From positions 1-64,000 of the forward strand of contig JADFUC010001193.1 of the NCBI GenBank assembly GCA_019722365.1: a stretch of 64,000 nucleotides of DNA, given 5' to 3'. This DNA is from Lithospermum erythrorhizon. Taxonomy: Eukaryota; Streptophyta; Magnoliopsida; Boraginales; Boraginaceae. Shown here one piece after another: positions 1 to 11,065 of the stretch (the first letter of the stretch is position 1; every line of letters begins with the position of its first letter). The notes beneath the pieces were generated by a model. The model was not told the origin of the DNA. It did no database searches and was given only the letters and a program-made list of their open reading frames with translations. Made by a program: the position numbers and the translations under genes.

Positions 1-377
1 CTGTTGTACTTCGTTCAGTTACGTATTGCTAATTCACATTATAATTTGGAAAGTGGTGTGGGGGAAGACATTAACGTGGTCAGACCATTTGAACCACATG
101 GCCAGTCATTATAATTGAACTAATTTTTACAATCAAATTCTAATCACTTTCACAAAATCTTCTGTAACTTATTAATAACAAATATTGGAATTAGTCGAAA
201 CATTTACAGTATTTTCTAATTATGTTGTTAACCAATTCTCAAAATCAGGCATACAGCATTAAAGACATCAAAATTTGGCCTCACAACTCTCTCACCTCTA
301 AAATCCTTTATAAACATATTAATAATAGGCATTCCCAGTAATATTAAAATACATAAAACTATAACACTAATTAAAAC

Positions 378-830
378 TTGGAATCTCGTTTGGTAAAATC
401 CGCTTCCTTAGAAAAAATCAAAATTTTCATTTGGAAACTTCTGCTTAATAGACTCCCTACCCTAGACAATATTTCCACCAAAAAAACGGTTATTATCAGC
501 CAGCATATGCCCGATTATAATATTGAAAGCTTCAAATCATCTGCTCAGCTACAAATTTGATAATCAAGCTTTGGATAGAAGTTAACACTAACTTCACTAC
601 GTATACAAATTCTATTCAAAGTTTCATCTCCTTTTGACTTCCCAAACTCTTAAGAAACCGCTGTAAGTTTGAATTTTTCTTGTTTGGAAGTGTCCTTTGG
701 CATGTGTGGCTTTCTAGGAATGAAAAGGTGCTGATAGGAATGCTCACCGATCGATACAAAAGAATTCTGGGGTTGGCAAATAAGTGTTACAAAGCAAATT
801 ATGGCATAAAATAACCTATCAAACAAACAA
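378..830 (+). pseudogene. LINE (non-LTR retrotransposon) ORF2 C-terminal relic
   Basis: The frame from 378 reads KIKIFIWKLLLNRLPTLDN, the typical start of the reverse-transcriptase zinc-binding domain (zf-RVT) at the end of plant LINE ORF2. After a stop and a frame change, 672-735 reads FGSVLWHVWLSRNEKV, which matches the tryptophan-rich segment that follows zf-RVT and precedes RNase H in these elements. The expected Cys/His residues between the two blocks are lost. The upstream RT and endonuclease domains are not in the window. Inference: a dead 5'-truncated LINE copy. No poly(A) tail or target-site duplication was found, and the region around it (1-340) is AT-rich with nothing recognisable. 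Confidence 0.55.
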
Positions 831-1146
831 TCAAGATACCAATAACAAATAGCAAATGACACTTTCAGCGAAATCTAAAATATATGATAACATTTTCCTT
901 TATGGTAACACCTGTAAGGGACAGTGTCAAAAACAAAACTCGACAATCCTCTTGGGGATCAGTGAAGAAACAGAACCAAGATAGATAATTCAAATGCAAA
1001 GGAAATGGAAGCCTTGAATCGTTAAAGGAAGCTATGCGATCAATGAAAATAGCCAATTTATAATAGAGGCGAGCACATTTGAGCGAGAAGAAACTCGACA
1101 GAAAGCGGAGTCTTTGGAAGCTCTTATTATTTATCCTTTACCTTAG

Positions 1147-3540
1147 TGAAATAACCGTTCGATATAAGCATTTTTCTTAATGTGATTTTAGTTACCCGAT
1201 TGAGTGTTTGCGGTTAAAGTTAAAAATTTAATGGAATAATGATAATATGGGTTGAAGCGATAATATATTTGAGAATAGAAATTTAATGTGACTCGTGTTG
1301 AATTAGGTTTGGTAAGCCGAAGAGAAGCGAAATTTCACGAACAAAGCGAGGACGACTCGCTTAAGGGTCCCAGCTTCCCTTTTACCTCCCATTTAACTTT
1401 TATCTTTTATCATCGTTTTAACCTTATGTGACAAAATTTTTGTCTTGCTGCCAGGCGAGGCCGAACTCCTATTTCAGCTTCCACTTGATTTTTTTTCATT
1501 TCTTGGCATATCTTGTGAAATCGCCATGTCTTGTTCCCCATCTTAAGATTATCAAAGGTATGAGTTTTAATCTTCAAATCTCGTCATTTAAGGCTTGAGT
1601 TGACTTTTTATATAATTGAGTTTTGTGTTGACTTTTAGATCTTGACTTTATTATGGTATAGAAATGTTCTCTAAGCTTAGTTTAGGGGATTAAAGTGATT
1701 ACAGTGATTATTAGATTCTGAAGTGGTGTAAGTTGAGGGTTGACTTTTATTGACTTTTTCTTAAATTAACTCTAAATTGTAATATGAGGTTAGAGGACTT
1801 TAATATAGTTATTTTGAAATAGAATTATTGGTTTGGATATGGATAGGTAGAGATTGGGTTGAGAAAGTTTGGGAAAGGTTAAGTATAGCGTTTAATGTTT
1901 GAATTGGAGGTTGTATTTAATGGATTAATTAGTTGTCAATTGATTGTTGATTGATTAGAATGTGTAAGATGTTATTATTGGGGTAATAGGTGATGGCCGA
2001 ATATTGAGATTTTTACGAAGTTGGCGTTGGAATATAGTTACGTTGAAATGTTAAAGTGTATATCGATCTTGGGAATAGGATGATGATTGCTAAGACTTGT
2101 AAATTTGAATCGTGAACTGAGATTATAACACTCGAATTTATATAGATGTTAAAGAGAAGTTATTCTATGGAATGTGTTATAATGTATAATTTCTTGAATA
2201 GGAGTTGAGCACAGATCCTTACGGGGTACTTTCTGTTGCTCATTCTTACTTTTTTGGCAAGAGGTAGTACAAATCTCACGATAGAGACCTTTCATATATA
2301 TTATGTTATATATTTTGCATGTGTTGCTTAGGACTATTCGATATGTGTATTGTGTGATTATGATTCATATTATGAAATAATTGAGATTATGATTGATATT
2401 ATATCAAATCTGATTTATGATTCATATGATGAAATAATTGAAGTTATGAGGTATATTATGAGATAATTAGTTATGATTTCTATTATGAATGATTGCGAAT
2501 ATGATTCATGTTATGAGATTGTGTCTTGACCGTGTCTTTGTGTGTAGGCGTAATCTTTCACGTGTGGCGTGAAGATGTGCTTTGATTGTCTTGTGTGTTA
2601 TTTGAACGGTGGTGACCCCGGCCAAGGAAGTTTGGTGTAGTATGCATATGTGTGGGTAGCCCGTGGATTCGGGAGGTTTGGTGTGATATACCGGTAGAGT
2701 GTAGCCTCGGTCGGGAGGATGGAGGTGGAGGCCTCGTCTGGAATTAATAATGGAGGTGGATTCCTCGTAATGTGACCAGCTAATTTGGATTCACCGTATG
2801 TGTATTATTTGGAGATTGGATTCCTCGTATGTGTATTGTTATGGAGGTGGATTCTCATTTGATGACTTTGTGTGTTGGGATTTGTTTTCCTTACCGTGAA
2901 TATGCATTATTTCTGGATATGTCTCATGTTTATAGCGTTATGTATAAGAAATCTATGTGATATGTGAGCAGTTGTAATTGTGGCCTCAAATTGTAGTAAT
3001 ACATGTGCGCCAGTTATATATATAAGCATGAATATATGTGATGGAACAAGTACGTAGTGACTATGTTCACTTTCGACTTTATAGGCGACTCCTGTCTCTC
3101 CCATGGGCGGGCGTTTAAATTACTGGAGTCTGGGAAGCGTCGTTGAGGTGGGCGGGGATCTGTTTTTCTTTGGCTGCGTCGAGATCATAGGTGAGGCGGG
3201 GTGGTGGCATAGGAAGTCCTCGTGGTCATTTCCTTTCGTTGTCGATTTGTATGTTTCTAGGCTGGTGTGTTGTATTATATTGGCCAGATGCAGTTGTCGT
3301 CACTCACACATAAATGTATTTTGGATTTCTAGTATATTCTTGGGTTATATTATTCGAATGATTTGTATTCAGCCAATGCATTATTTTGTTGGATGTGTTG
3401 TTGGAACGCCCGCGATGCAGAAGTTTTTGTTTTGATAATGTCGGTAGTCGTATTTATTATTGTATCCGTCGATTGGTGATTAAATTGTGGTTATTTAATG
3501 ATAAATAGCACTCGGGCCAGGCTTGGGGTGAGTCATTATA
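1147..3540 (+). mobile_element. Ty3/gypsy-type long terminal repeat (5' LTR, copy A)
   Basis: The segment begins TGAAATAACCGTTC, like the TGTAATAACCGTTC start of the copy at 38946. It ends at 3540, five bases before a tRNA-Met primer-binding site. It shares landmarks with the LTR copies at 11066-14800 and 38946-45224: repeated TTGACTTT-type runs near 1600-1760, a block near 3087-3115 containing GCGACTCCTGTCT and GGGCGGGCG, and a GATTATGATTCATATTATGA repeat at about 2350-2520. A second internal repeat built on GGAGGTGGATTCCTCG lies at 2715-2860. Small ORFs here (for example 3103-3435) show no protein family and are treated as chance. The start is by alignment only; the end is firmer because of the PBS. 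Confidence 0.7.
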
Positions 3541-3544
3541 ATTT

Positions 3545-3556
3545 TGGTATCAGAGC
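3545..3556 (+). other. LTR-retrotransposon primer-binding site (initiator tRNA-Met)
   Basis: TGGTATCAGAGC followed by CTAGGTTC is complementary to the 3' end of plant initiator tRNA-Met. This is the usual minus-strand priming site of plant gypsy and copia elements. It lies four bases after the inferred end of the LTR at 3540, so it fixes the orientation (+) and the LTR/internal boundary. Confidence 0.85.
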
Positions 3557-4430
3557 CTAGGTTCAGGGTCTTATGGTGTCTTGTGTGGTTATGTGCCTAG
3601 GTTGATAGTTGTTAGGGAGTTGTCGATATTGGGGTTTTCTTGTGGGGTATGATCTTTCCTTTCTTTTGTTATCTTGAAACATTGGGGATGCCGCCACGTG
3701 GAATGCCGATCGGTTAGGTCTTTGCGGAGGTGTAGCAAAGAGCGCTTGTGAGGGGAGGCTGCGAGGAGAGTGCCCGAGGTGGTAGAGGTCTTGGAGTCGT
3801 GAAAATGTGGATGCGTTGTGGCGGTGATGACCAGTGTCGAACCCACCCGGGATTACAGGGTAAATATTGGTGGAAGTCGAGACCGTAGTCTTTGTCGTTA
3901 GGCGAGTGGAGTTCTGAGTAAGTTATTTGACCGCTTTCTAAGCGGGACCAGCCGAAGTTGCCGGGCGATTCTATCCAGGGCATTAGAGTTCATTCGAGAC
4001 TTGGAGAGTATGGCGGAGCCTATAGAGTTCTTTGGGGGGGTTAGGGACCCGTATTGACTTCACAGTTACGATTGGACTCGAGATTGGTAGGAGAATGTAC
4101 ACCGATCTTTGATTGCGGGTGAGGCGGAGACCCAGCCTGTGGGATCGGTCGTGGAATTATTTGAGGGAGCTTTTGTCTTAAAGTGCATATGTCGGCTACA
4201 GAGAGGTGATCCGGCTTAAGCGAGGGGCGAAGTATAAGTGACTACGAGAAAGATTCGGTGATCTACGCGCCGTCTACACTTCGGAGGTGAATCCCTGAGG
4301 GGAAGAGGATCAAGAGGTTAGGGAGACGGAATCCAGGCTGGGAAGATCCGTGCAGGGTTGTCACTTTCAAGGAGTATATAACTTTCCATGAACTAGTGAA
4401 TGATGCCTTACAATTAGAGATGGATTTGGT
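3557..4430 (+). pseudogene. Gypsy gag remnant
   Basis: After the PBS, an ATGCCGCCACGTGGA start near 3688 (MPPRG, typical of plant gypsy gag) is followed by a frame broken many times. Near 4036-4130 and 4210-4430, pieces resemble the capsid domain of plant gypsy gag, for example DLRAVYTSEVNP and ETESRLGRSVQG at 4259-4345, in the part that normally reads 'E..F..L...V...E..K...F..GL'. No open frame longer than about 90 codons remains. No gypsy protease, RT or integrase follows. Instead the sequence switches to copia RNase H at about 4433, so the internal region was lost by deletion or recombination. Confidence 0.5.
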
Positions 4431-4432
4431 GA

Positions 4433-4725
4433 GTGTCGGTTGACGAGATCAACCGATATTATCACGGAGGCAAATCTTTGTTTGTGTTACTGAATGAAAG
4501 AAGGTTATGTAAAAGTGAGCGAGCGAAACATATTCCCTCAAGTTATTCATTAACTCAAGAGTTGCAAAGAAACAAAGAACTTGACATTCGATATGTTCGT
4601 TCATGCGACAACGTGTGAATCTTCATGAAATCATTACTACGTCGGTTTTCAAAGCGATTTTAAAGCTTATTGGAATCGTCACGCCAGCGATCTACAGGCG
4701 TATTATAGATGATGGGTTGAGGAAC
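4433..4725 (+). pseudogene. Copia RNase H C-terminal fragment
   Basis: The translation from 4433 includes AKHIPSSYSLTQELQRNKEL and then DIRYVRSCDNV, a stop, and IFMKSLL. This is the familiar end of Ty1/copia RNase H (KHI..., helix, then S.DN.AD.FTK.L). The stop sits where AD would be. The segment is followed at the right distance by a polypurine tract and an LTR start, so it is the genuine 3' end of a copia element; everything upstream of RNase H is missing. Confidence 0.75.
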
Positions 4726-4843
4726 TTATGGATTGCCACTCTTTTCCTTGTTAAGTTTTTATCCCGTTAGTTTTTTTTTTTTCCTAATAAGGTTTTTTTA
4801 ATGAGGCGGCAATGTCTTCCCAGATAAGTGTTGATTGAAATTT

Positions 4844-4854
4844 CAAAAGGGGAG
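4844..4854 (+). other. Copia polypurine tract
   Basis: CAAAAGGGGAG lies directly before TGTTATG, the inferred first bases of a 3' LTR. The copia element ending at 47272 has the same arrangement (CCAAGGGGAAG then TGTTATGG). The tract primes plus-strand synthesis in LTR retrotransposons. Confidence 0.75.
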
Positions 4855-5045
4855 TGTTATGAAACACATGGCTAAGTGTTTCATGGATTGAAATTTCAAT
4901 ACCATCAAACTACAAGTGAGTGACACCTTGCAAGACACCAAGACACACTCGAATGACTTTATCTTGAACTGCAGACATACTCAAATATTGACATCGACTA
5001 GACATTTGTGTTTATCCCAGAAATGACACAAACGACCGTCTACGA
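4855..5045 (+). mobile_element. Copia 3' LTR, partial
   Basis: Starts TGTTATGAAACAC right after the polypurine tract and contains a short inverted match around AAACACATGGCTAAGTGTTT. The 3' end of the LTR cannot be defined: sequence with a different character begins near 5049. No second copy of this LTR was found in the window. Confidence 0.6.
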
Positions 5046-8000
5046 GATTCAGGGGCCGAGGCAAAATCAAAAAATAAGCCCCAAAGAAATTTTGAATTTA
5101 GACACTCGTTTTTAGTATAAAGCCTTCGGTATATTTTCTAAGTATGAATATATTTGATAATTAAAATGTTTAGATTATCCATATGTACCGTCGTTAAAAA
5201 CAAAGTAAATATTTTAGATACATAAAATGCAATCGACGTATGTTGCCCACAAATAAAAAAGATAAAAATTTCTATTTTAGTGAAAAAAAGAACTTTGACA
5301 ACATATATCTAAATAGTTGGATTATATTTAAGCATTACCTCATATAGTACATATAATGATATATAAGTTGAGTGAAGATACTAATAATAATAAAGGAGAT
5401 GCATGTATGAGCAATGACCTCTAGTCTTAATTAACACAAATTATAAAGGGGCCAAGGGAAGCCTCCCTAGCATGCGCATGAGTCGCATTTTTGCTTGTGA
5501 TTTTGTTTGTCTTCCGTCTTTGTGTGTTGTGCGTTTCGAACACCGGCGGATCGGGGAGCCCGTAATCGGACTGCTCCGTATAGTTTTTTAAGATTCTAAA
5601 TCTAGGTTGTTAGTTCGGAATAGTCTAGCCTCGGGGTTGATCTCTTTATCTGAGTGGCATGGTTTCTCCATCTTGAAACCCCACGATTAATGAAAGGTCG
5701 CGTTGAATTCTGAATTCGGAGGCGTTCCATTTAATTCATCGTTGTCTCGTTTAGTGTCTCTTGAAAATCTTGAATCGAACTGACGATTAATTGTGGCCGT
5801 ACTACCGATCTTGAATAATGCTATTATTGCTTATAATATCTTGGCCTCCGGAGACATTCCGTTTAATTCACCGTTTCCTCGTTTAATTAAGCTGATGGAA
5901 GATCTTCAAATCCCGGACAGCAGAGTTAATTTTGATCTACTATCGATCTTCAAACTAATCTTTATTATGCTTGCAATTTAAGTTTGCTCTTGCGAATTTA
6001 CATAGTAGGTGTTAAATTTATCAACTATTTGGCATAGCTTAGTCGACATTAATATTATGTCTCGTAGCGTTAATTTGGAATGTGATTTGGGTTTTTGTTG
6101 CGTAGGGGGTATATTCACGGATATCGTTCTATTTTTAACGCTGCGTGTTTCCGTTGTTGAGTTTGGATAAGCGTGACTTTGAAAACCCATTGAATTCTAC
6201 GGTTATTTCCTTCTTGTATGGTTTGCGATCTCGGTTTTTTCCTTTTGTTTATCCTTCCTTCGATTTCTATGTTACTTATTGCTTGTATTTCCTAGCTATT
6301 GATGAAATGGCAAGTATATTGTAAATAAAATATGTTGGTGGAGTGCGGGAATCATAGGTTGTCTTTTGAGGCGTGATTGAGTTAGTTCTTGCGTTGATTG
6401 TGTGTCGGCCAAAATGGAGTGGATGATGTTAGTCATTTTGTTTTAACGGAATTAGAAGGGGGTGGGAATTATATACTTATATGAAGAGGTTTTGGTTATT
6501 GTTTGTGTTTGTTACGACACTGCCTATTCGATTACAACGATCATTTTATTAAAAGCGAAGAAATTAACAATCCTCCCATTTACTTCTTTGCGTTAAAGGC
6601 ACGTGGAATGCAGTCGATACCGTAATCATGTGGAATAAATACTTTCGATTTATTGCATTACTTTGATTAATGTTAGCAAATGCATGTTTGATGTGCAAAT
6701 CATCAAATCATTTATGTTTTTGTTGTTGCTTTTATTATTAGTGACTGCCAATTAGTATACCATTATTACATCATTTAACTGAAAAATGGCTCATTAGTTG
6801 AAATGCCTTTGTTGTTTTGTTTTTGATTATTTTTTAGGATGTGTTTTCAATTTTTATGTTTCTTATTTTGTACTTTTGCGATCTTTGTCTTTGTGAAATT
6901 TTTGAAATATTTTTTGTGTATGTGTGCTCCATATAATATCATACCACAGGCATGTCAGGAGGAAGGGCTGAGAACATCAAATCCGTATATTAACCAGTCC
7001 ATGGAATTCATAGCTAATATGGAGGCGTGTTTTGTGTTTGTGTGTGGCAGGGCATTTTACTAGGAACTGTCGAATCTGTCCCATTAGTAGGTTGGTATGT
7101 TTTTCATATATCTCCTCGAACTGTTATTGTGTGCGAAGTTCTCGCTTTTTATATGCTTTGGCGGAATCTTGCTTGTTTGGATGTGTCTTTGCCATTTTTT
7201 ATTTTTCTTCAAGCATCATGTTTCTTTTAATTATTGCAATTGGTCCTTTTTATGTTTTTCCCATGCGTTATGTTCTTTGTGGTTTTTGTTTTGAGTTGCT
7301 ACGGTATATTGCTTTTTGCGCCTGTCCTTACACCATACTCCTGAATTTGGTTGGTCCGTTTATAAATGATAGGCTTTTTAGCCTTGGTTTGGGTTAGTGA
7401 TTGTTGCTGACTATCAGCGGTGTTTGTAGTTTAAATCATTTCTTTTTGTTCTTTATAGACTTCATTGTAGCAGATGTTAGCGAGCTTAAAGCTCGAAGGC
7501 GTGCATCTTATGCAGATAGTATCTGATGTTGGATTGAATCTAATGGCATCGTTTACTTAATGTATATACGTGTTGTTGTTTCTCCTGGTGTTGCTTGAAG
7601 TTGTGATAATAAAGCATCTAATGGTTCTCTTACATGCATTGGAAATATATTCGATATCATAAGCCCACAAGTTACTTTCAATGGATATCTGAACCAAAAG
7701 GAGCGAGGTAACTGCGGGTAGATTGGCAATGTTGACTTTCATGCCATTGCCTTAGGCATTTCTTTCTTAACTTGTTTTTCTTTCTATAGTACCTTTCTTG
7801 ATTCGTTTGCTCTCTATTTATGTTGATTTTAATAGCCAAGAAGGATGTTGTGCGAGGCGCGAACAACCTTTGAGACAAAATGTCTCGGCTCCCGTCCAGT
7901 GCTTGATGAGTCTAATGAGGTATATGCGGTGCATTTGAATATGCTTTCAACTTGAAAATACTTGTTTATGCCGGCCTTTTGGTCTTTTTTGGGGATGAGT

Positions 8001-8347
8001 AGTCTTGCTTTTTGGTATCCACTAATTTGATGTTTGCCTTTTTCTGACATTGTCATCACCGGAATGTTTACTTGATATGGGCTTTGCTGTGGTTTCTGTT
8101 GATCCATGAGTAAGCTTTGATTGCTCACGATATTACCTCTTTTCAATTCATAAATAAATTAGTCATTTATATCTTGACTCGGTTCGTTCATTTTTTACGC
8201 ATTAGAAGGAGTACCATTCTTTGCTGCTGTATCCATTATCCAGAGATATGCTGTATCGTTTGATCTTTGGCATGGTGAGTACCACTTGTCTGTTCAGAGC
8301 ATTCACCGTGTCTTCTAATTCAGAGTTGTCTACCTCGCGATCTAGAG
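5046..8347. other. Unassigned tract between copia LTR and Helitron
   Basis: No gene is supported here. A T-rich stretch at 6839-7400 gives overlapping hydrophobic ORFs in all three + frames, which is what T-rich DNA yields by chance. A roughly 150-bp segment near 5720-5900 holds an imperfect internal duplication (GGAGGCGTTCCATTTAATTC versus GGAGACATTCCGTTTAATTC). At 7470-7515 one frame reads ELKARRRASYADS, reminiscent of the basic N-terminal region of Helitron proteins, so the Helitron relic may begin here. This is a guess. Confidence 0.3.
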
Positions 8348-11065
8348 GTGTTAGTTCGGGCAATTTGGCGTTCGTTTGGAAGTCGACATTGTACATTTAA
8401 TGTATGTATGTCTCTTTTTAGTCTCGCTCCATTGGAATCCAATGTTTGTCTTTTCTTGCGGGCTTATCTACTTGATTCGGGGCGCAATAAGCGTCGAACC
8501 CAGCGCGTTCCCCACTTGTTTGTGATGTTCTTTCGGTTGTTGGTCTCCCAGAGTGTAAATTGTGGATATTGTGGAGCATCTAAATTCTATGAAATTTCTT
8601 CGCTTTTGTTGTTCGGTGGGCAACTTTCTTGCATGGCGGTGTTACGGAGTACTGGCGAGCTCTTCGCGGGCTGATCGATTCGAAAGACTTCATGATATGA
8701 TCCTTGTGTCTGACAATGCGCCTCGAATATAGTTCAATGAGCATTCATTGTTATGCGATTTGAGAAGCGTAGCGATGGAGTTTGCCGTCGGGTTCAAGGC
8801 GGATTTGTCTTATTTTGTGTGATTTGGCGCGCGGCGGGCGATCGAGCAAAATGCTCCGGGCATGCGTTTTACTTCTATGATCACACTTTGCAGACATTGA
8901 GTCGTTGTCTGCCCGGGCTTAAAAGTTCGACCCTTAGGCGATTGGTTGATGATGGAATTGTGTCCATCGGGGATTCTTGCACGCTTTTCTGATATGCGAC
9001 CTCGGCAATCTTTACTCTTGTTAATCATAAAAGCAGACTACCTTGGACAGCGTGTTTTAACGAAACTACTTTCGATGAGGTTCTTGGCATATGGATAGGC
9101 AGAATGATCCTCTGGTCGAGGCGTAAATGCATTGACGTTAGGTAATACAGCGTTGGTCATGTATGCGCATTCAATCTTATTATACTTGTTATGACCCATT
9201 TCTGATATATTACTAAATGTTCTGGTAGGGATCGCTTGATGGCATGGTAATATACCGATAGTTAGATTCATTACTTATTATCCAATGGGAGAGGACAAAT
9301 AATAGCGTGCAGTGTATAGAACGTCTACCGACACCACCGTTTGATGATTTGTTGAGTGTTGAGATAGCGAGGTCGGTTTACTTAGATTTTCTTCTTCCAT
9401 ATTTATTAATGTTTTGCCTATTATATCGTATCGTCGAGTTGTAGTCTTATTCTTATGACTTACATCTTTTATGTAGGCCACAGGGAAAGGCTATTGTACA
9501 AGCGAGGGTTCCATGTCGATAACCACGGAATCATTACATCTTAACAAGAGAGATCGGCATTTCACGTAGACAATATTATGCATTACAGAGATTGCGATTG
9601 CAGTCAGCGACCACATCACCATACCGGACGCCACAACGGTATGTTATTGACATGTATATCAAAATTGAATCGATGAGGTTATTAAATACCTAAGTAACAA
9701 CCAAAAACTCTTACGTATTCGCTCTTTACAAAGTCGTGGATAGTGTAGTTCACAGTGTTCGAGAATGGTGGTCATGTTAGAAGCCAGAATCTGCCACATC
9801 TTGTGGAGGTCCTCGAGAGATGCGCCACGTTATTTAGATTGATTCGACATTCGAGGATTCGATTAGATCCCCGATCTCTTACCGATGACTTGTAAGCTCA
9901 AATTGAGAAATCAAAAGAGTGCACTTGCCCACACAGAGATTGAATAGATCGGACTTACAGTTGTGGGTATTCAAAGCAAAGCGAGCATTCTTCGCACGAT
10001 AGGATTATGAAGAATAAATTCTTTGGGGATGTTGCGTCGGTCGTTAAATGTTGTTGAGTTTCAAGAGGGGGCTACCTCGTACATTTCCTCATTATATTAA
10101 AATCTTCTTCAAAGTTGCTCTGCGCCGGGTATGATCGGCTTTTGTTTGTCTTTGAGCTACGATGAGACGAAGACCCTACACATATAGCACTTGTCGTCAA
10201 ACACACATGATCTGGCTGGCCTTGCGGGGAACTCGACCCGCTTGAATGTGTGTATGAAGAGCGGTAAATGCAAGAACAATTATCCAATGGCCTTTTCGGG
10301 CATACGGTTAAGCGAAGGAAGTTATCAGGTTGTCGGCCCGAAACAATGGTCGCTCGGTAGTTGTCGGGGAAAGGTTAGCGATAATGAATGGGTCGTGCCA
10401 TCTGATCGACTCTTACTGCTTTGAATTTAATTGCCACTCCGATATTGAAATACATTTGTGATATCCGTGTAGTTAGTACTTGTATAAATATGTCCATAAG
10501 GGCCATGATAAGGTTGCTTTGAGATAAGCCCGAGATGAGTGAGATCCGGTGTTGGCAGAGATAAGAGAACTATAGAATCTTGGGTGGGTATACACACAGG
10601 CGCTGGAGGATTTATGGGTTCCGTTAAGTGGCATGTATCCGAGTCCTTGACTCCCGAGCCGCTGGAGGATTTTTTTCTATTTTTGCAAGACTACCCAGCC
10701 AGCGCTTGTACAAAGAATTCCCTGTTACTATATTTGGAATCCTTTCACTTCGTGTTGACGCCGTAGGCGAGGTATAACTATTGGGTGCTTATCTGTGAAT
10801 CCGTGCGAAGATGAGCGCTCTTATTCAGCGTGTTGTTACTTAATGTTCCACACTGGTCTCATTATGAATTTCTATTATTTATTGATGGTGTGTATGCGGA
10901 CTACCCAGCTAGCATATAAGCGTGGGTTGCCATGCAAGTGATGACATTGAAAATGCATGGAAGAAGCTTACATTTCTAAGATGCTTGTTGGTGCTGTGTT
11001 GTTTTTGCCACCTTGTTATATTCTTTGTAAGCCATAAGCCAAATGAATTATTAGATAAATTTTAT
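8348..11065 (+). pseudogene. Helitron Rep/helicase relic, N-terminal and Rep part
   Basis: Several blocks in order match the plant Helitron rolling-circle transposase. At about 8560-8600 a CGYCGASKFYE motif recalls the early Cys-rich segment (CxxCGAxxFxxE). At 10047-10090 the frame VVEFQ plus shifted residues corresponds to the EFQ-RGLPH-H Rep motif. At 10230-10280 NVCMKSGKCKNNYP, and at 10380-10420 NEWVVPSDRLLLL, match the segment just after the Rep motif (C.K.GKC.K.YPK ... NRWVVPYN..LL). At 10540-11060 out-of-frame pieces continue it (DEIRCWQ, LLLNVP, a DGV.Y element). The first His of the two-His Rep motif is not readable. Stops and frameshifts are numerous, so it is dead. A 3.7-kb solo LTR interrupts it at 11066; the SF1 helicase half was not found. 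Confidence 0.72.

Noticed and set aside
3103..3435. 110-residue + ORF
   Set aside because: Lies inside gypsy LTR A, has no recognisable motif, and its corresponding positions in LTRs B and C2 are not open.
5049..5460. Possible hAT-type element with CAGGGGCC ends
   Set aside because: GGGGCC occurs at both sides but in direct, not inverted, orientation, and no 8-bp duplication was found.
6839..7397. Overlapping hydrophobic + ORFs resembling membrane proteins
   Set aside because: T-rich DNA gives Phe/Leu/Cys-rich translation in all three frames; no splice-supported gene or family match.
8810..9481. Several minus-strand ORFs of 67-77 residues
   Set aside because: They overlap the + strand Helitron relic and show no motifs; treated as shadows.
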